DNA of 64,000 bases. Source: Diplolepis rosae. Lineage: Eukaryota; Arthropoda; Insecta; Hymenoptera; Diplolepididae. Shown here one piece after another: positions 49,081 through 59,801 of this stretch. How positions within the stretch are numbered: the first letter of the stretch is position 1; the number at the start of each line of letters is the position of its first letter. A program made the translations under genes and the position numbers. A model generated the notes under the pieces. The model did no database searches. It was not told the DNA's origin and saw nothing but the letters and a program-made list of their open reading frames with translations. The DNA is taken from positions 15,065,501-15,129,500 of the forward strand of contig JAPYXD010000677.1 of the NCBI GenBank assembly GCA_030998225.1. The letters run 5' to 3'.

Positions 49081-52000
49081 GTAAGAACTTTAAGGGATGT
49101 TCCTGAGATGTGGTCTCAGACATTTTAAGTATATTCAACCCTAGTTCTGTGTGCAAAGGACATTATTATGCCAAACAAGTGCGAATTATTGACGGGACGA
49201 GTTTACGGGACGTGCGTGTCCTCCTCAATTGCAAAATGTTCTCCTCGGTTAGAATTGTCCACCGTTGAAAGGGTATTTCACTGGAATTCGATTTCGATGG
49301 TGTCAAGTGTCAGTTTCACAGTTTTTTTTTTCTCGAGTGACTTTCCCGTGAAGAATATCCATTTTAGATCTTAAAGTCATTTTGCTTTTAATCCTTTTCC
49401 ATTAACTAAGGATTGGGGAGTAAATTTTAAATTTCATAAGTAACTACTCTGGAGATAAGAATTTTAACTTTTCTGAGAGCACAAATTAATGTTGTATGAA
49501 CATGAAAAATTTAATGTAGAATTAGAGCTAAGAGAAAAAATGAAAGAAATGTTTTCACTTTGAATCATTTTTCTTAATGAAAATTTTATGAATGCAGATT
49601 ATCTCTTATCTGAATTCAACGCTCTAAGGAAAGATAATTCGAAATTTTTGTAATTTCACTATTCCTGCTTTGATAAATCTTTTATCAAGAAGAAACATTT
49701 TAAAAGGTTTTGGGTATTTCAAATTCAATAATTTATCATTGTTTTTATATCTATCTTTCAATAAAAATGCAAATAAAAAGTTATAAACTTTACAGAATTA
49801 TAATTAGTAAATTTCAGAATCTTTTGATTTCATCAAATTAGGTTCATTACATTTAAATAGGGAATTTAAATACTGTGGATAGTAAAATTACTAGACAACT
49901 TTCTTCATGTGTAAAATAGGTGAAAAATACTCAAACATCATTAATATAATTATTCATCTAAAATTTCTTGTATTTAATAAAATGAATGGAAATACTTTGA
50001 TGAGTTATCAATGTATAGATAGATTATTAATTCTCATATAATAAACATTTGGAATAAACGAATAAGGATATATCTGAACTAGACAGTTATCGTTTTTGAG
50101 CAAATGTATTGGATGAACATGTCAGTCAATTAAGCAACGTGCACATATTCTTATCGATTAATCGGTATAACGAATGATTAATGATCTTTCATGCTTATTG
50201 CTTCTACCGGTTATAGTTGCAAAATATGAAAGCTCCCGATTTTACTGAATTTCTGATAGGAATTATTAATTCAACATTATTAATCACGCAAATCACTGAA
50301 AATTCATATCCTCATGTAAAATGTAAATCCGAAATGTTATTATCATGTTTAGATATTCCACAGTCCTGTAGTTGATTTTTTATTATTCTATTAATATTTT
50401 TTACTACTTTTAATTACAGATTTCATTGATAATAAATTAATATTATTTCATTCAGCTTATCATCATTCATAAAAAGCTTAATTCTATTAGTTTAAAAAAA
50501 CTGTAATTACGGTGATACAATTTGTTTCAACTTCTGAAAGGAATGAATTTTCTTAGCAAATAATATTTCATTTAATTTGACCAAATTTTGAAAAAGAGAC
50601 TTAAAATTAATATTTATACATAATCAACTATTCTGTTTACAGCTGACGGTAGCTCTCGGGGTTTTTGCCCTGGCCCTTGCAAAACCGGAAGCACCTGTGA
50701 ATTCATACTTACCACCAGGTGGAAATGTACCTGGCAGGGGAAATGGAGGGGGATCAGGCGGTAGTGGTCCATCGAACCAATATGGTCCACCAGCTTTTGG
50801 AGGAGGTAGTGGAAGTTTCGGGGGCGGAAATGGAGGCTCTGGTGGAAATTTTGGAGGAAGTGGTGCGGATTCTATTTTTTCTATAATCAAATATTTCTAA
50901 TATTTTTCTAATATAATAATCGTTTTCTAATACAATTTCATGATATGATAAAGAAGATGCTAAAGGAAAACCTGTAATTTTCCTTTGGGTTGGTTGATCA
51001 AAAAGATGATGCGCTGTAATTCCTACCAAGTTAAAAAATTAACTTTTTTTTGCAAATCTCTGAATCTGAATTGTCTAATATTATTTCAAGTTGATACAAA
51101 TTCGATTAATTACACTAGTTTACGAAATTAAAACAATTTTCTGCCCACCGCATCTTAATATGATTTCTTCATGTATTTTGGCCCACTAAACACAAAATTC
51201 ACACTCAACAATTTTTTTATGGAAGCGTCTTTGAGATATCAATGTTCGAAATTTTTTTTTTCAATTTTCAGAGTTGTTCCGACGTTTTTGAGTATATCCC
51301 GAGTTCTAATTGACCGATTAGCCTAATCAAGCACTCAAATTGAAGGCAACTGAATCTTCTATAAGTTTCTATCCTAAAGTTTTCAGTTTTTTATTCTGCC
51401 CAGGACGATATGTGAATTTCCAAACTCGATTTTTGCCAAAAAATCCAACTTTTTCAACTTATTAAAATAGCTAGCATCTGATCTACCAGGCCGATCTGAA
51501 AACTTTAGTTTAAAAAGTTGTAGAATATTCAGTTGCCTTCAATTTGTGTGCTTGTTTAGGCAAATCGGTCGATTAGAACGCGAAATATACTCAAAAACGT
51601 CGGAACAACTTTGAAAATTGAAAAACAAAATTTCGAACATTGATATCTCGAAAACGCTTCCATGAAAAAATTTTTGGGTGTGACTTTCGCGTTTAGTGGG
51701 CCAAAACACATGAAAATATCAAATTAAGAAGTGGTGGGCAGAAATTTTGTTTAATTTTGTAAACTAGTGTTATTTGTCATTCTCTAGTAATTCAATTTGT
51801 AGTTCTAAACGTTTTGACAAATAATTAAAAAATAAATGGATTCTTAATTAATAAAAAAAAATCAGTTCCAGAAAACACTAGTTTTTAGGAGATTTTGATT
51901 TCTGAAAATCTTTAAAAATTTTTTAACAATTTATAATTTTTGAATCTATGTAGGAAGGAAGGAATCCTTTTTCTTTAATAGAAAACCGTGGTTGAATGTG

Positions 52001-55000
52001 GAATTTTTAATCCTTGTTTTCAGTTTTTTTTTAAGACACATAATTTTTCACCAACTCACTGTAAGATGTAATGTTTGTTAACATCTTACAGTGAGTTGGT
52101 GAAAAATTATGTGTCTTCAAAAAATATTTCATAGAAAACAGAAAACAAGGATTAAAAATTCTACATTCAACCAAGGTTTTCTATTAAATAAAAAGGATTC
52201 CTTCCTTCCTACATAGAAGATTTTAATAAATATCACTAATGAGGCCTCCGATCAGAGCCGAAACGTCAAAAATACAATCTACCATTTTAATTATAATTTT
52301 TGAAATTCAAGAAAATGATTTTTAAAAAGGTAGGGGAGAAGCGGCGAAATTGGCGCACCTAATAGAAAGTGCGAGTTTAAAAAGAAAGTATATGACTAAA
52401 AATTATGAAAAAATATTTATTTAATAGCTAGATATCTTTTCTATACTTTCCAATGGATAAAGATTGCATTGAAAATGATTAAAGCAGGTTTTTATTCAGA
52501 TTTCCGAAGGACTGCACCTGCGTCAATTTACCCGCCATGTCGGGTAAATTGACGCACTAATATTATAATCTTCTCTTGCCACGTATTAGTTATATTTTCA
52601 TAGATTTAGAATTACATTTCAGTAGCAAAGGTTGATAAAAAGAGGTAGTTATAATTTGAAACTAAATTTGAGATAGTATATCAAGATATGTGAAGTTTTT
52701 TATACCTTTATTCACATAAACCAGCCAAAGTTAAAATATATTTTATATTTGTACAATAAAATACTGGCAATTGTGGATATTTAAATGAATATTCAAATTG
52801 AAATCATTTTTATAGAGAATTATTTGAATTTGTAATCAGAAGTATATACAATTATTAACTTTAGAAGACTTATAAATAATAGAAACAATCAATCAAAAAT
52901 ACAAATTTTTTACTTACATTCCTTTCACATCTTAAAATCGAGAAAACTTTCAAAACACTGTCAGACTGCAAATTAATTATCGAAAATCGCTTTTAAAATG
53001 CCTTAATACCTCAAACTTAAAAAAAAATTTAACCACTGATTGTTCAAATGAATATAACCTTACAAAGTCGTTACATCAGTTTTGCGAACCACATTACCTC
53101 CCATGTCACAAAAAATCTTAAGAAAAAGATTAGCAGAAAAGTCCAGCAACATTCAAATATATATATCTATATATTAATAATTGTGTACTTACTATCTTCT
53201 TTATATTTTCAAACATAAACATCCGAGCACTTGACTTCAGTCACCGGTTTCCAGAAACACAACACGTGTGCCAACTTCGCCTCTGATTTGAATCTCGTAT
53301 GCGCCAATTTTGCCGCAAGTGTATGGTTCATTAATTAAATACTTTTTACGTAAAATGCTTATTTTTTCATACAAATATTCTATCCTAATCGTAAGATTAA
53401 ATATCAAAGATTATAAAATCGTTGCATTAATCCAATTCACCTTAAATTACTATTATTTAACGATTTAACTCAATGGCTTCGAACATAACCATTATGCCAA
53501 AAAACGATTAATTGCAATATAACTGTATTAAGCAATTAGATTTTTATAATATTTTCTATCAAATACATATCATACAAGAATGCACACGATAGAACTATTT
53601 TTATTTTTTGTTATGTTATCATTTTCTGAAAAATAGGGTGCGCCAATTTAGACGACGCGACAATTTTGCCGCTTCTCCCCTACTATTATAATCCAGAAAT
53701 CGAAACCATCCTAATGTAAGGAATATAAAATGTTTTTTTTCCATACAGGTGGCCCGCCATCCAGCTCTTATGGAACACCAAACGGGAGTGGAAGACCTAG
53801 TGGAGGGGGTAATGGCAATGGCTTTGGAAACAGAGGCTCCAACGGAGGAAGCCCATCAGATAGCTATCTCCCACCTTCCTCTGGAAGAAACACTGGATTT
53901 GGCTCCAGTGGTTCCAACGGTGGATTCGGCTCCGCTGGAACCAGTAATGGATTCGGTGGCGGAAGACCTTCAGACAGTTATGGTCCGCCTTCAGGAACTA
54001 GCCGTAATTCTAACGGTGGGGGAAGGGGAGGCTCCAATAACGGAGGATTTGGAGGTGGAAGACCATCAGATAGCTACGGACCACCTTCTGCTGGCGGAAA
54101 TGGTGGATTTGGATCAGGCGGTTCCAACGGAGGATCCGGTGGTGGAAAACCTTCGGACAGTTACGGACCACCTTCTGCTGGCGGAAATGGTGGATTTGGA
54201 GCAGGTGGTTCCAATGGAGGTTCCAGTGGTGGCAGACCTTCGCCCAGTTATGGTGCACCTTCAGGAACTGGCGGTAGTTCTAACGGTGGGGGAAGTGGAG
54301 GCTTTGGAAACAGAGGAGTTGGAGGTGGAAGACCATCAAATAACTACGGACCACCTTCCGCTGGCGGAAATGGTGGATTTGGATCAGGCGGTTCCAACGG
54401 AGGATCCGCTGGTGGAAGACCTTCGGACAGTTATGGACCTCCTTCCTCTGGAGGAAATGGCGCATTTGGCTCCGGTAGTTCCAATGGCGGATTTGGTGGT
54501 GGAAGGCCCTCTGATAGTTATGGTCCACCTTCGGCAGGTGGCGGTAGTTCTAATGGTGCTGGACGAGGAGGTTCCGGAAACGGAGGATTCGGAGCTGGAA
54601 TACCATCCGACAGTTATGGCCAGCCACCCCCTCCTCCACCTGGAGGTAACGGAGGATTCGGTGGCACTACACCATCTGATAGTTACGGAACTCCGATTTC
54701 CGGAGGTGCTGGTAGTGGAGGTGAAGGTGGATTCGGCAGTGGGGGAAAACCATCAGACAGTTATGGACCACCTACGGGAAGTGGAAATGGAAGAGGTTCC
54801 GGTGCTCCAGGTGGAGGATTTGGAGGTGGCAGACCATCAGACAGCTATGGGCCACCTTCATTAGGTGGAAATGGAAGAGGCTCCAGTAGTTCAGGTGGTG
54901 CTAGACCAGCAGATAGTTATGGTCCACCTGCTGGAGGAAATGGAGCTGGTATTTTATTCAAATTTTCATCACAGCCTGGCACGCAATTGACATAATAGGA

Positions 55001-56426
55001 GGAACTTTGTGAATAATTATACAATAATATTTCTATTTAATTTACAGGGAACGGCAGAGGCAGTGGAGGCAATGGAAGTCCATCAAACAGCTATGGGCCA
55101 CCTAATTCAGGAGGTGGTGGAGGAGGCAACGGTGGGAATGAAGGTTATGCTTCAGGTGGCCCAGGGGGTTTTGGTGCTAACGGTGGAGCAGGAGGATCAG
55201 GATCTGAAGGTGGTTACGGCAGCAATGGAGAAGAAGAAAGCAATGTAAGTATTCGCAAAATCTGACTTAAAATATGTTTCTTATGTTTTATTTTGCAATT
55301 TTCAGGAACCAGCCAAGTATGAATTCTCATACGAAGTGAAAGACGATCAGTCTGGAAGTAGTTTTGGGCATACAGAAACTAGAGATGGTGACCGAGCACA
55401 AGGAGAGTTTAATGTCTTGCTTCCGGATGGCAGGAAACAGATTGTAGAATATGAAGCTGATCAAGATGGATTCAAACCTCAGATTAGATACGAGGGTGAA
55501 GCGAATACAGGCGGAGGTGCCGGAGATTCTGGGGCTGGATATCCATCTGGTGGGCCATCTGGAGGTGGATTTAACGGAGATGGTGGTAATGGTAATGGTT
55601 ATCCATCCGGAGGTCCCTCTGGAGGTGGTAGCAATGGTTATGATGCAGGGCAAACTAGTCCACCAAAACCAAACGGCAATCTCGGAGGAGCTGCTGGTTA
55701 TCCCTCAGGAGGACCAAATGGTGGAGGATTCGGAGCCAATGGTGGTGGTTATCCGTCAGGTAATCCGGCAGGTGGTTCTGAAAACGGATTCGGTGGCGCT
55801 GGAGGAAATAATGGTTATCCACGAGGTGGTCCAAGTGGCAATGGTGGAAATGGAGGCGGATTCGGTGGCGTTGGAGGAAATAATGGTTATCCACAAGGTG
55901 GTCCAAATGGCAATGGTGGAAATGGAGGCGGATTCGGTGGCGCTGGAGGAAATAATGGTTATCCACGAGGTGGTCCAAGTGGCAATGGTGGAAATGGAGG
56001 CGGATTCGGTGGCGTTGGAGGAAATAATGGTTATCCACAAGGTGGTCCAAATGGCAATGGTGGAAATGGAGGCGGATTCGGTGGCGCTGGAGGAAATAAT
56101 GGTTATCCACGAGGTGGTCCAAGTGGCAATGGTGGAAATGGAGGCGGATTCGGTGGGGCTGGAGGAAATAATGGTTACCCACGAGGTGGTCCAAATAGCA
56201 ATGGTGGAAATGGAGGTGGAAACGGAAGATTACCATCTGGAGGAGGCTTTGGAGGTGGAAATGGTGAGGCTTAGAGTTTATTACTTTTTTGAAAAATCGT
56301 TCATTTAGCATATAGTATGACAAAATATAATGAATTTTTTTTTTACAATCCAACACAGGTGGAAGTCAAGGATATCCGTCTGGTAGTGGAGGTGATGCTG
56401 CGGCAAATGGTGGTTATCAATACTAA
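49072..56426 (+). CDS. resilin: Pro-resilin-like elastic cuticular protein (six exons)
   Basis: Proposed join: 49072-49080, 50643-50862, 53749-54948, 55048-55244, 55306-56263, 56359-56426; 2,652 nt, 883 residues. Resilin is the secreted rubber-like protein of insect cuticle; tyrosines in its repeats form di- and trityrosine cross-links and its RR domain binds chitin. The protein starts MFKLTVALGVFALALA, a signal peptide, then KPEAPVNSYLPP, the usual mature start of pro-resilins. Next come about 17 elastic repeats built on (R/K)PSDSYGPP plus Gly/Asn/Ser linkers, then an extended RR-2 domain (55306-about 55500, beginning EPAKYEFSYEVKD and containing PDGRKQIVEYEAD and GF), then repeats around GYPxGGP, ending GGYQY. 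The phases of all six exons agree and the acceptors are good. The exon 2 donor is weak: 50859 and 50841 would also keep frame. It is longer than Drosophila pro-resilin (about 620 residues), mainly through repeat number. Family assignment is firm; exact exon 2 end is not. Confidence 0.93.
49081..50642 (+). other. resilin: Resilin intron 1
   Basis: Phase 0 intron with donor GTAAGA and acceptor TTTACAG. It is AT-rich with no palindromic repeat that I can see, unlike intron 2. First introns of cuticular protein genes often hold enhancers, but no site is claimed. Confidence 0.7.
50643..50862 (+). CDS. resilin: Resilin exon 2: signal peptide and first elastic repeats
   Basis: The acceptor is TTTACAG at 50636-50642. 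The exon completes the signal peptide (LTVALGVFALALA) and encodes KPEAPVNSYLPP followed by Gly-rich sequence with one SNQYGPP repeat. Exon 3 begins with the last two bases of a codon, so exon 2 must end in phase 1. GT at 50863 (end 50862), GT at 50860 and GT at 50842 all satisfy this; none is a strong donor, so the end is uncertain by up to 21 nt. Reading on into the intron gives a stop after about ten codons ending IIKYF, so a retained intron would make a short secreted protein. Confidence 0.8.
51112..51770. mobile_element. Palindromic MITE in resilin intron 2
   Basis: The ends are inverted repeats: CACTAGTTTACGAAATTAAA on the left and its near complement ending TAAACTAGTG on the right. Similarity continues inward for over 250 bp per arm (CTGCCCACC, GGCCCACTAAAC and GTTGTTCCGACGTTTTTGAG all recur inverted), so most of the element is one imperfect hairpin. 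No coding capacity. Confidence 0.85.
51944..52219. repeat. Long near-perfect hairpin in resilin intron 2
   Basis: Two arms of about 125 bp meet near 52080. The left arm starts CTATGTAGGAAGGAAGGAAT and the right arm ends in its complement. The innermost part, around AACATCTTACAGTGAGTTGG, is almost perfect. If transcribed with the intron it would form a long RNA hairpin. Confidence 0.85.
52236..52266 (+). ncRNA. Hammerhead-like core in resilin intron 2 (degenerate)
   Basis: CUAAUGA, a hairpin (GGC-UC/GAGCC with one bulge), then GAAACGUC. One core base differs (A for G5). The ACGU before C could form stem III only between two copies. Lies just after the hairpin at 51944-52219. Confidence 0.25.
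52331..53682. mobile_element. TIR element with 'gcgccaatttt' ends in resilin intron 2
   Basis: The left end is TAGGGGAGAAGCGGCGAAAT and the right end is its inverted counterpart (TTTTGCCGCTTCTCCCCTA). A small internal palindrome (about 52513-52557) repeats 'gtcaatttacccg' in both directions. About 1.35 kb with no transposase reading frame, so non-autonomous. Its organisation resembles the element at 34681-35777. Confidence 0.8.
53749..54948 (+). CDS. resilin: Resilin exon 3: main elastic (A-type) repeat block
   Basis: The acceptor CCATACAG ends at 53748 and the donor GTATTT starts at 54949. The exon encodes 14 repeats centred on SYGPP, SYGTP, SYGAP, NYGPP, SYLPP or SYGQP, separated by linkers rich in Gly, Ser and Asn. 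Nearly every repeat has one Tyr, the cross-linking residue. One repeat (about 54616-54640) has a run of Pro (QPPPPPP) instead of the usual linker. The exon starts and ends in phase 1, so it could be skipped or duplicated in frame. Reading past the donor gives 15 more codons to a stop at about 54993. Confidence 0.93.
55048..55244 (+). CDS. resilin: Resilin exon 4: last A-type repeat and acidic linker
   Basis: The acceptor TTTACAG ends at 55047 and the donor GTAAGT at 55245 is perfect. It encodes one SPSNSYGPP repeat, a Gly-rich stretch with GGYGS, and an acidic end (NGEEESN) leading into the chitin-binding domain. Intron 3 is only 99 nt. The exon enters in phase 1 and leaves in phase 0. Confidence 0.9.
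55306..56263 (+). CDS. resilin: Resilin exon 5: RR-2 chitin-binding domain and B-type repeats
   Basis: The acceptor TTTTCAG ends at 55305. The first 65 or so codons are a full extended Rebers-Riddiford RR-2 domain: YEFSYEVKD, then ETRDGD, GEF, PDGRKQIVEYEAD and GFKPQIRY, with the conserved aromatic residues thought to stack on chitin. The rest holds GYPSGGPSGG-type repeats and six 72-bp units (from 55807, 55879, 55951, 56023, 56095 and 56167) encoding NNGYPRGGPSGNGGN-like sequence. The donor GTGAGG at 56264 leaves phase 1; reading through it would stop after GEA at 56274. In Drosophila the chitin-binding part is a separate, skippable exon; here it shares an exon with the B repeats. Confidence 0.92.
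56359..56426 (+). CDS. resilin: Resilin exon 6: C-terminus and stop
   Basis: The acceptor CAACACAG ends at 56358. The exon encodes GGSQGYPSGSGGD, then AAANGGYQY and a TAA stop at 56424-56426. It continues the B-type composition and ends in Tyr. Its entry phase (1) matches exons 2, 3 and 5. Confidence 0.88.
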
Positions 56427-57500
56427 TCGAATTTAAACTAAACGAATGCTTCCAATGTATTATAGAACAACAAATATCGTTAATGGTATAGTTTCACGAC
56501 ACTGCAGCCCCGCAAAATCACTGGTGAACGGATGTTTGAATCTGACGAGTGTCTACGCCTGAACCGGCGTGGAAGACATTAATTACACAATACTGTTTCT
56601 TGCTTCATGCTCGAGGAGCTGTTTAATTTATCAAGTGAAAAGTTGCCAACTCAAGCTGGTACCGGATGCAAAAGAACGCACAGCAAATTGTTCAGTCACT
56701 GTGCATTGCTCAATTACGAAAAGAAGGGAATATTGAGATAAAAATCCTTTAAAGATAACACAAATTTAACTTAATTGCTTTTGATTTTTTAATCTTGTGT
56801 AAAGTAAAATCAAATTATATTTGTATAAGGGATTCAAAGCATCTCTTTGGAACTTATTATATTTTAAAATTGTATTCTTTCCCACAAGAGCTGAAGTACA
56901 TGTTCGTAATCATTGAATGATTTTTGATTCATCTGATTTTTTAAAATGTCAAGTTTATTCAGCTCCAGACAATGTGTTTTTTTTATAATCTATGACAAAT
57001 ATAAATGAAAATGTACATATATAGGAGGCATACTCGTCAAATTGGACACATCCGAGAGCCCTCGAACACGGGTTACTGTGATAGTGAACGTAATAGTGAA
57101 ATTTACATAAAATTTCTTCGTGACTATAATTCGCAAACTTACGTATGTCAACGTGTTGAAGAAATTCTAGCTTAACTCTTAGTCCGAATAATGTATAACC
57201 CCTTAGTATTTTATCACATGTCACTATGGATTTCGATAGGCGGACATTTCATATTCTCAGTAGATTAAATATTATATTTATTTATATACCATATGTTTTT
57301 ATAAAACCTCAATGCATGTAGTTTATAGCGCAAAAACAATCCGCATAAAAAAAAAATGCGGTCAGTCATAATTGTGTTCATTTATTTTATTTCACACCCA
57401 TTAAATTATAACAAACGTTAACGAATTGATGAAAATACTCAACCACCGCTTGATTATTATGGATTTAATGTGCTTTTTATACGTGAATAAACTCGTAATC
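56427..57500 (+). other. Resilin 3' UTR and downstream flank
   Basis: No coding sequence is seen. The 3' end of the transcript cannot be fixed. ATTAAA at about 57264 and AATAAA at about 57486 are possible polyadenylation signals. The first 300 nt after the stop are less AT-rich than the flanks, which fits transcribed UTR. Confidence 0.4.
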
Positions 57501-58484
57501 TGTTCATCGATCGCGTATATTATTTCATGCATGCACATGCATTTTATTTGGAAGTAATTCCCATTGTTTTTAGAAAAAGGATTTTTCCATTCTTATACAA
57601 TTGTAAACGATACCATAATTTTAAATTCTATTTGTTAAAATTAAACCAGCTTTTTCTTAAAGGAGATAAATAATTGATTTTCGCTTCTAAAATTGTATTG
57701 AATAACTGTCTGCTTGATTTCCTCCATCGACATTCAATTTATCAATTAAATTAAATAAAATTCAATTAAAGTCTATAAATCTAATCAGTTGAATTTAAAA
57801 TAATGTTATCCATAATGAGAATTTGTTTCTATAAGTTACGATTATACAGAATAACTTTAATCTCTAATAGTCCCTTATAAATCTGTGGCTTTCATTCCGG
57901 CATAAGATATTCGCTTAATTTATTGGAGTATACATTACAAATAGATAGAAAGGCTTCTGAGGATCTGTATCACTATAAGAGGAAGATGGGCTACGATATG
58001 GTGCAATCGATTGCATGTAGAGTAAACTCTTATTGGTATCCCACGTGTAACTTGCATAACAAACTCTATTATGTGGAGTAACATAGAAAGGATGTTTTCA
58101 ACACTTGGCATGACCAATCATAAAATTGATCTTGCCCGAAGCTGTATAACTATCTGCAAAACGCAGTACGAGCTCATCTTCCGATTTTACGATCGGCTGT
58201 AATTATTACGATACGTTTTATGCAAGCGTACTAGTTCCTAAAGAAAAATTATCCATGTTGCATTTACAACCTTGGGACAATTCTATGCGAATACGATAAA
58301 CGTCATTGATTTGTTGCATCACGTGTCATACTTTTACTTACATCATTTTTTGTGTTCAATAAGATCTCTCTATATATATATGAAGGGTGTTAAAGAGAAA
58401 CGAGACAAGGGATTTCATGTAAAATCGAATTTGATATTTGAAAAGAAAAAAAAAATGTACTTTAGAGCTTGAAGTCTTGCTGAA
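57501..58484. other. Intergenic sequence
   Basis: No gene recognised; 57935-58200 is slightly more complex. Confidence 0.45.
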
Positions 58485-58868
58485 CCGATACCATTGGGCT
58501 GTAGTTTGAGACGTCATGAATTCATTTTTTTCGTCTTATGATCTCCGAAACAATATATGGACTTTGCTTTTTGATGGCAGTTACGTAGTGCTACAGTAAA
58601 AAAAATATAAATTAAAAACTAAGATTGCGGAGCGAAACCAAAATTAGCAGTTTAACCAAAGCAGGCCATTTGCGAATGAACTCGTTAAAATTATCTCGCA
58701 AACTAAAATAAAACAAAATTTTTTTTTGCTATTAAAAAAGGTTTTTGTCAAAAATCACCATTCTGCATATTTTTTATTGTTTTGGAGATCATACGACGAA
58801 AAAAAAAAATTCGTCGGACGAGACGTCACAAATTTCAACCCAATATCGATACCAATAATATTTTATGG
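58485..58868. mobile_element. Palindromic MITE, family of 19478-20055
   Basis: Left 'accattgggctgtagtttga' and 'gacgtca', right 'gacgtcacaaatttcaaccc', with 'atcatacgacgaaaaa' inverted inside. Confidence 0.75.
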
Positions 58869-59709
58869 CAAAGAATCTTTTAGTTATGATTGGCAGTTTT
58901 GGGTTAGACTTGCTATATCAGTAAAAAGTGAAACACTCAATTAAAAAAGAACACGGTAATCAATTCCCGAGATCTGCTGAATAGATGAAAAAAAGTTTTG
59001 TATAAAAAAATACTTCAATTTCGAGAAAATCAAGTTTAAATGCTGAATCTTACAGATTCTAAAAAGTGGAATTCAATTGAAAAAAAACTAATCAATAATT
59101 ACCAAATCATAATTATTTATATAAAAAGGGAATCTGTATGGATTTTGAAATGTTGGAAGAAGTTAAATATATATAATAATCATATTGTGTCTGATTGAGT
59201 CGTGTTTTATTACATGATTATGTAATTAATAATTATAATTTCCTACTAATTGAAAGTGAACGTATTTTGACTAGTACACATTAGTAAATTTCACTCTGAA
59301 TTAGTTCATATCGACTGATTCAGTTTCAGAGAGTATCATGTGATTTTCAATAATTTGTCTTTTTATATTTTTCATTCACTGGCTAGATTTACAGTAATAC
59401 CTATAATCAATTTATATTTATATCAAATTGTTCTGACTTTGTATTGTGAAATTGATTTGGCTGTTGTGATTAAACCATGATAAATATATAAATATACTCA
59501 TATCTAAATAAATAAGTATAATTTAAATACGATAGTTGTTCTAAACTGCGAAACCGCCTAATTACAGTACAACAAATGGCGTAGATCAGGAACTCAAGAC
59601 AGTCTGCGGTTTTCTTACTAAATATAATCACCGTTATACAGTCAAATTGTGTATTTGCAAAATGATTGTTTCCATCTCTATTTCTTCGTGGTCGCAACCA
59701 GGAACACGG
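58869..59709. other. Intergenic sequence with a MITE remnant
   Basis: 59265-59336 ends in GACTGATTCAGTTTCAGAGAGT, a lone right end of the 'actctctaaa' family. No gene before the promoter-like motif at 59710. Confidence 0.5.
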
Positions 59710-59801
59710 TATAAAACGTGAAGCTGTGTCGGTCCTTTATCTCAGTTTTGTGATCTCTAGTGCCCAAGTATTGTATAATTTTAGCTCTCATGATTTTAAC
59801 G
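59710..59801 (+). CDS. Putative first exon of a second secreted-protein gene (partial)
   Basis: TATAAAA at 59710-59716, then CTCAGTTTT (initiator fit TCAKTY, A at 59744), then ATG at 59790 and a perfect donor GTAAGT at 59802. The exon would encode only M-I-L-T in phase 0, the same layout as resilin exon 1, where a few hydrophobic signal-peptide codons precede the first intron. I could not find a convincing exon 2 between 59802 and 64000, so the gene probably continues beyond the window, or this is chance. Only the promoter-like motifs and the donor support it; the product is unknown. Confidence 0.4.

Larger units (their letters stand above)
50863..53748 (+). other. resilin: Resilin intron 2, expanded by repeat insertions
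   Basis: This 2.9-kb phase 1 intron holds three separate palindromic or TIR elements, annotated individually (51112-51770, 51944-52219, 52331-53682), which make up about 2.3 kb of it. Without them it would be only a few hundred bases. Confidence 0.7.

Noticed and set aside
53749..54864. 371-codon open frame overlapping resilin exon 3
   Set aside because: Out-of-frame reading of the Gly/Ser repeat DNA; no start context, and the in-frame resilin repeats explain it.
55451..56308. 285-codon open frame in another frame of exon 5
   Set aside because: Shadow of the 72-bp repeats (periodic MVEMEADSVALEE); the RR-2 domain is in the other frame.
55655..56356. 233-codon His-rich antisense frame
   Set aside because: Complement of the resilin repeats; periodicity is inherited from them.
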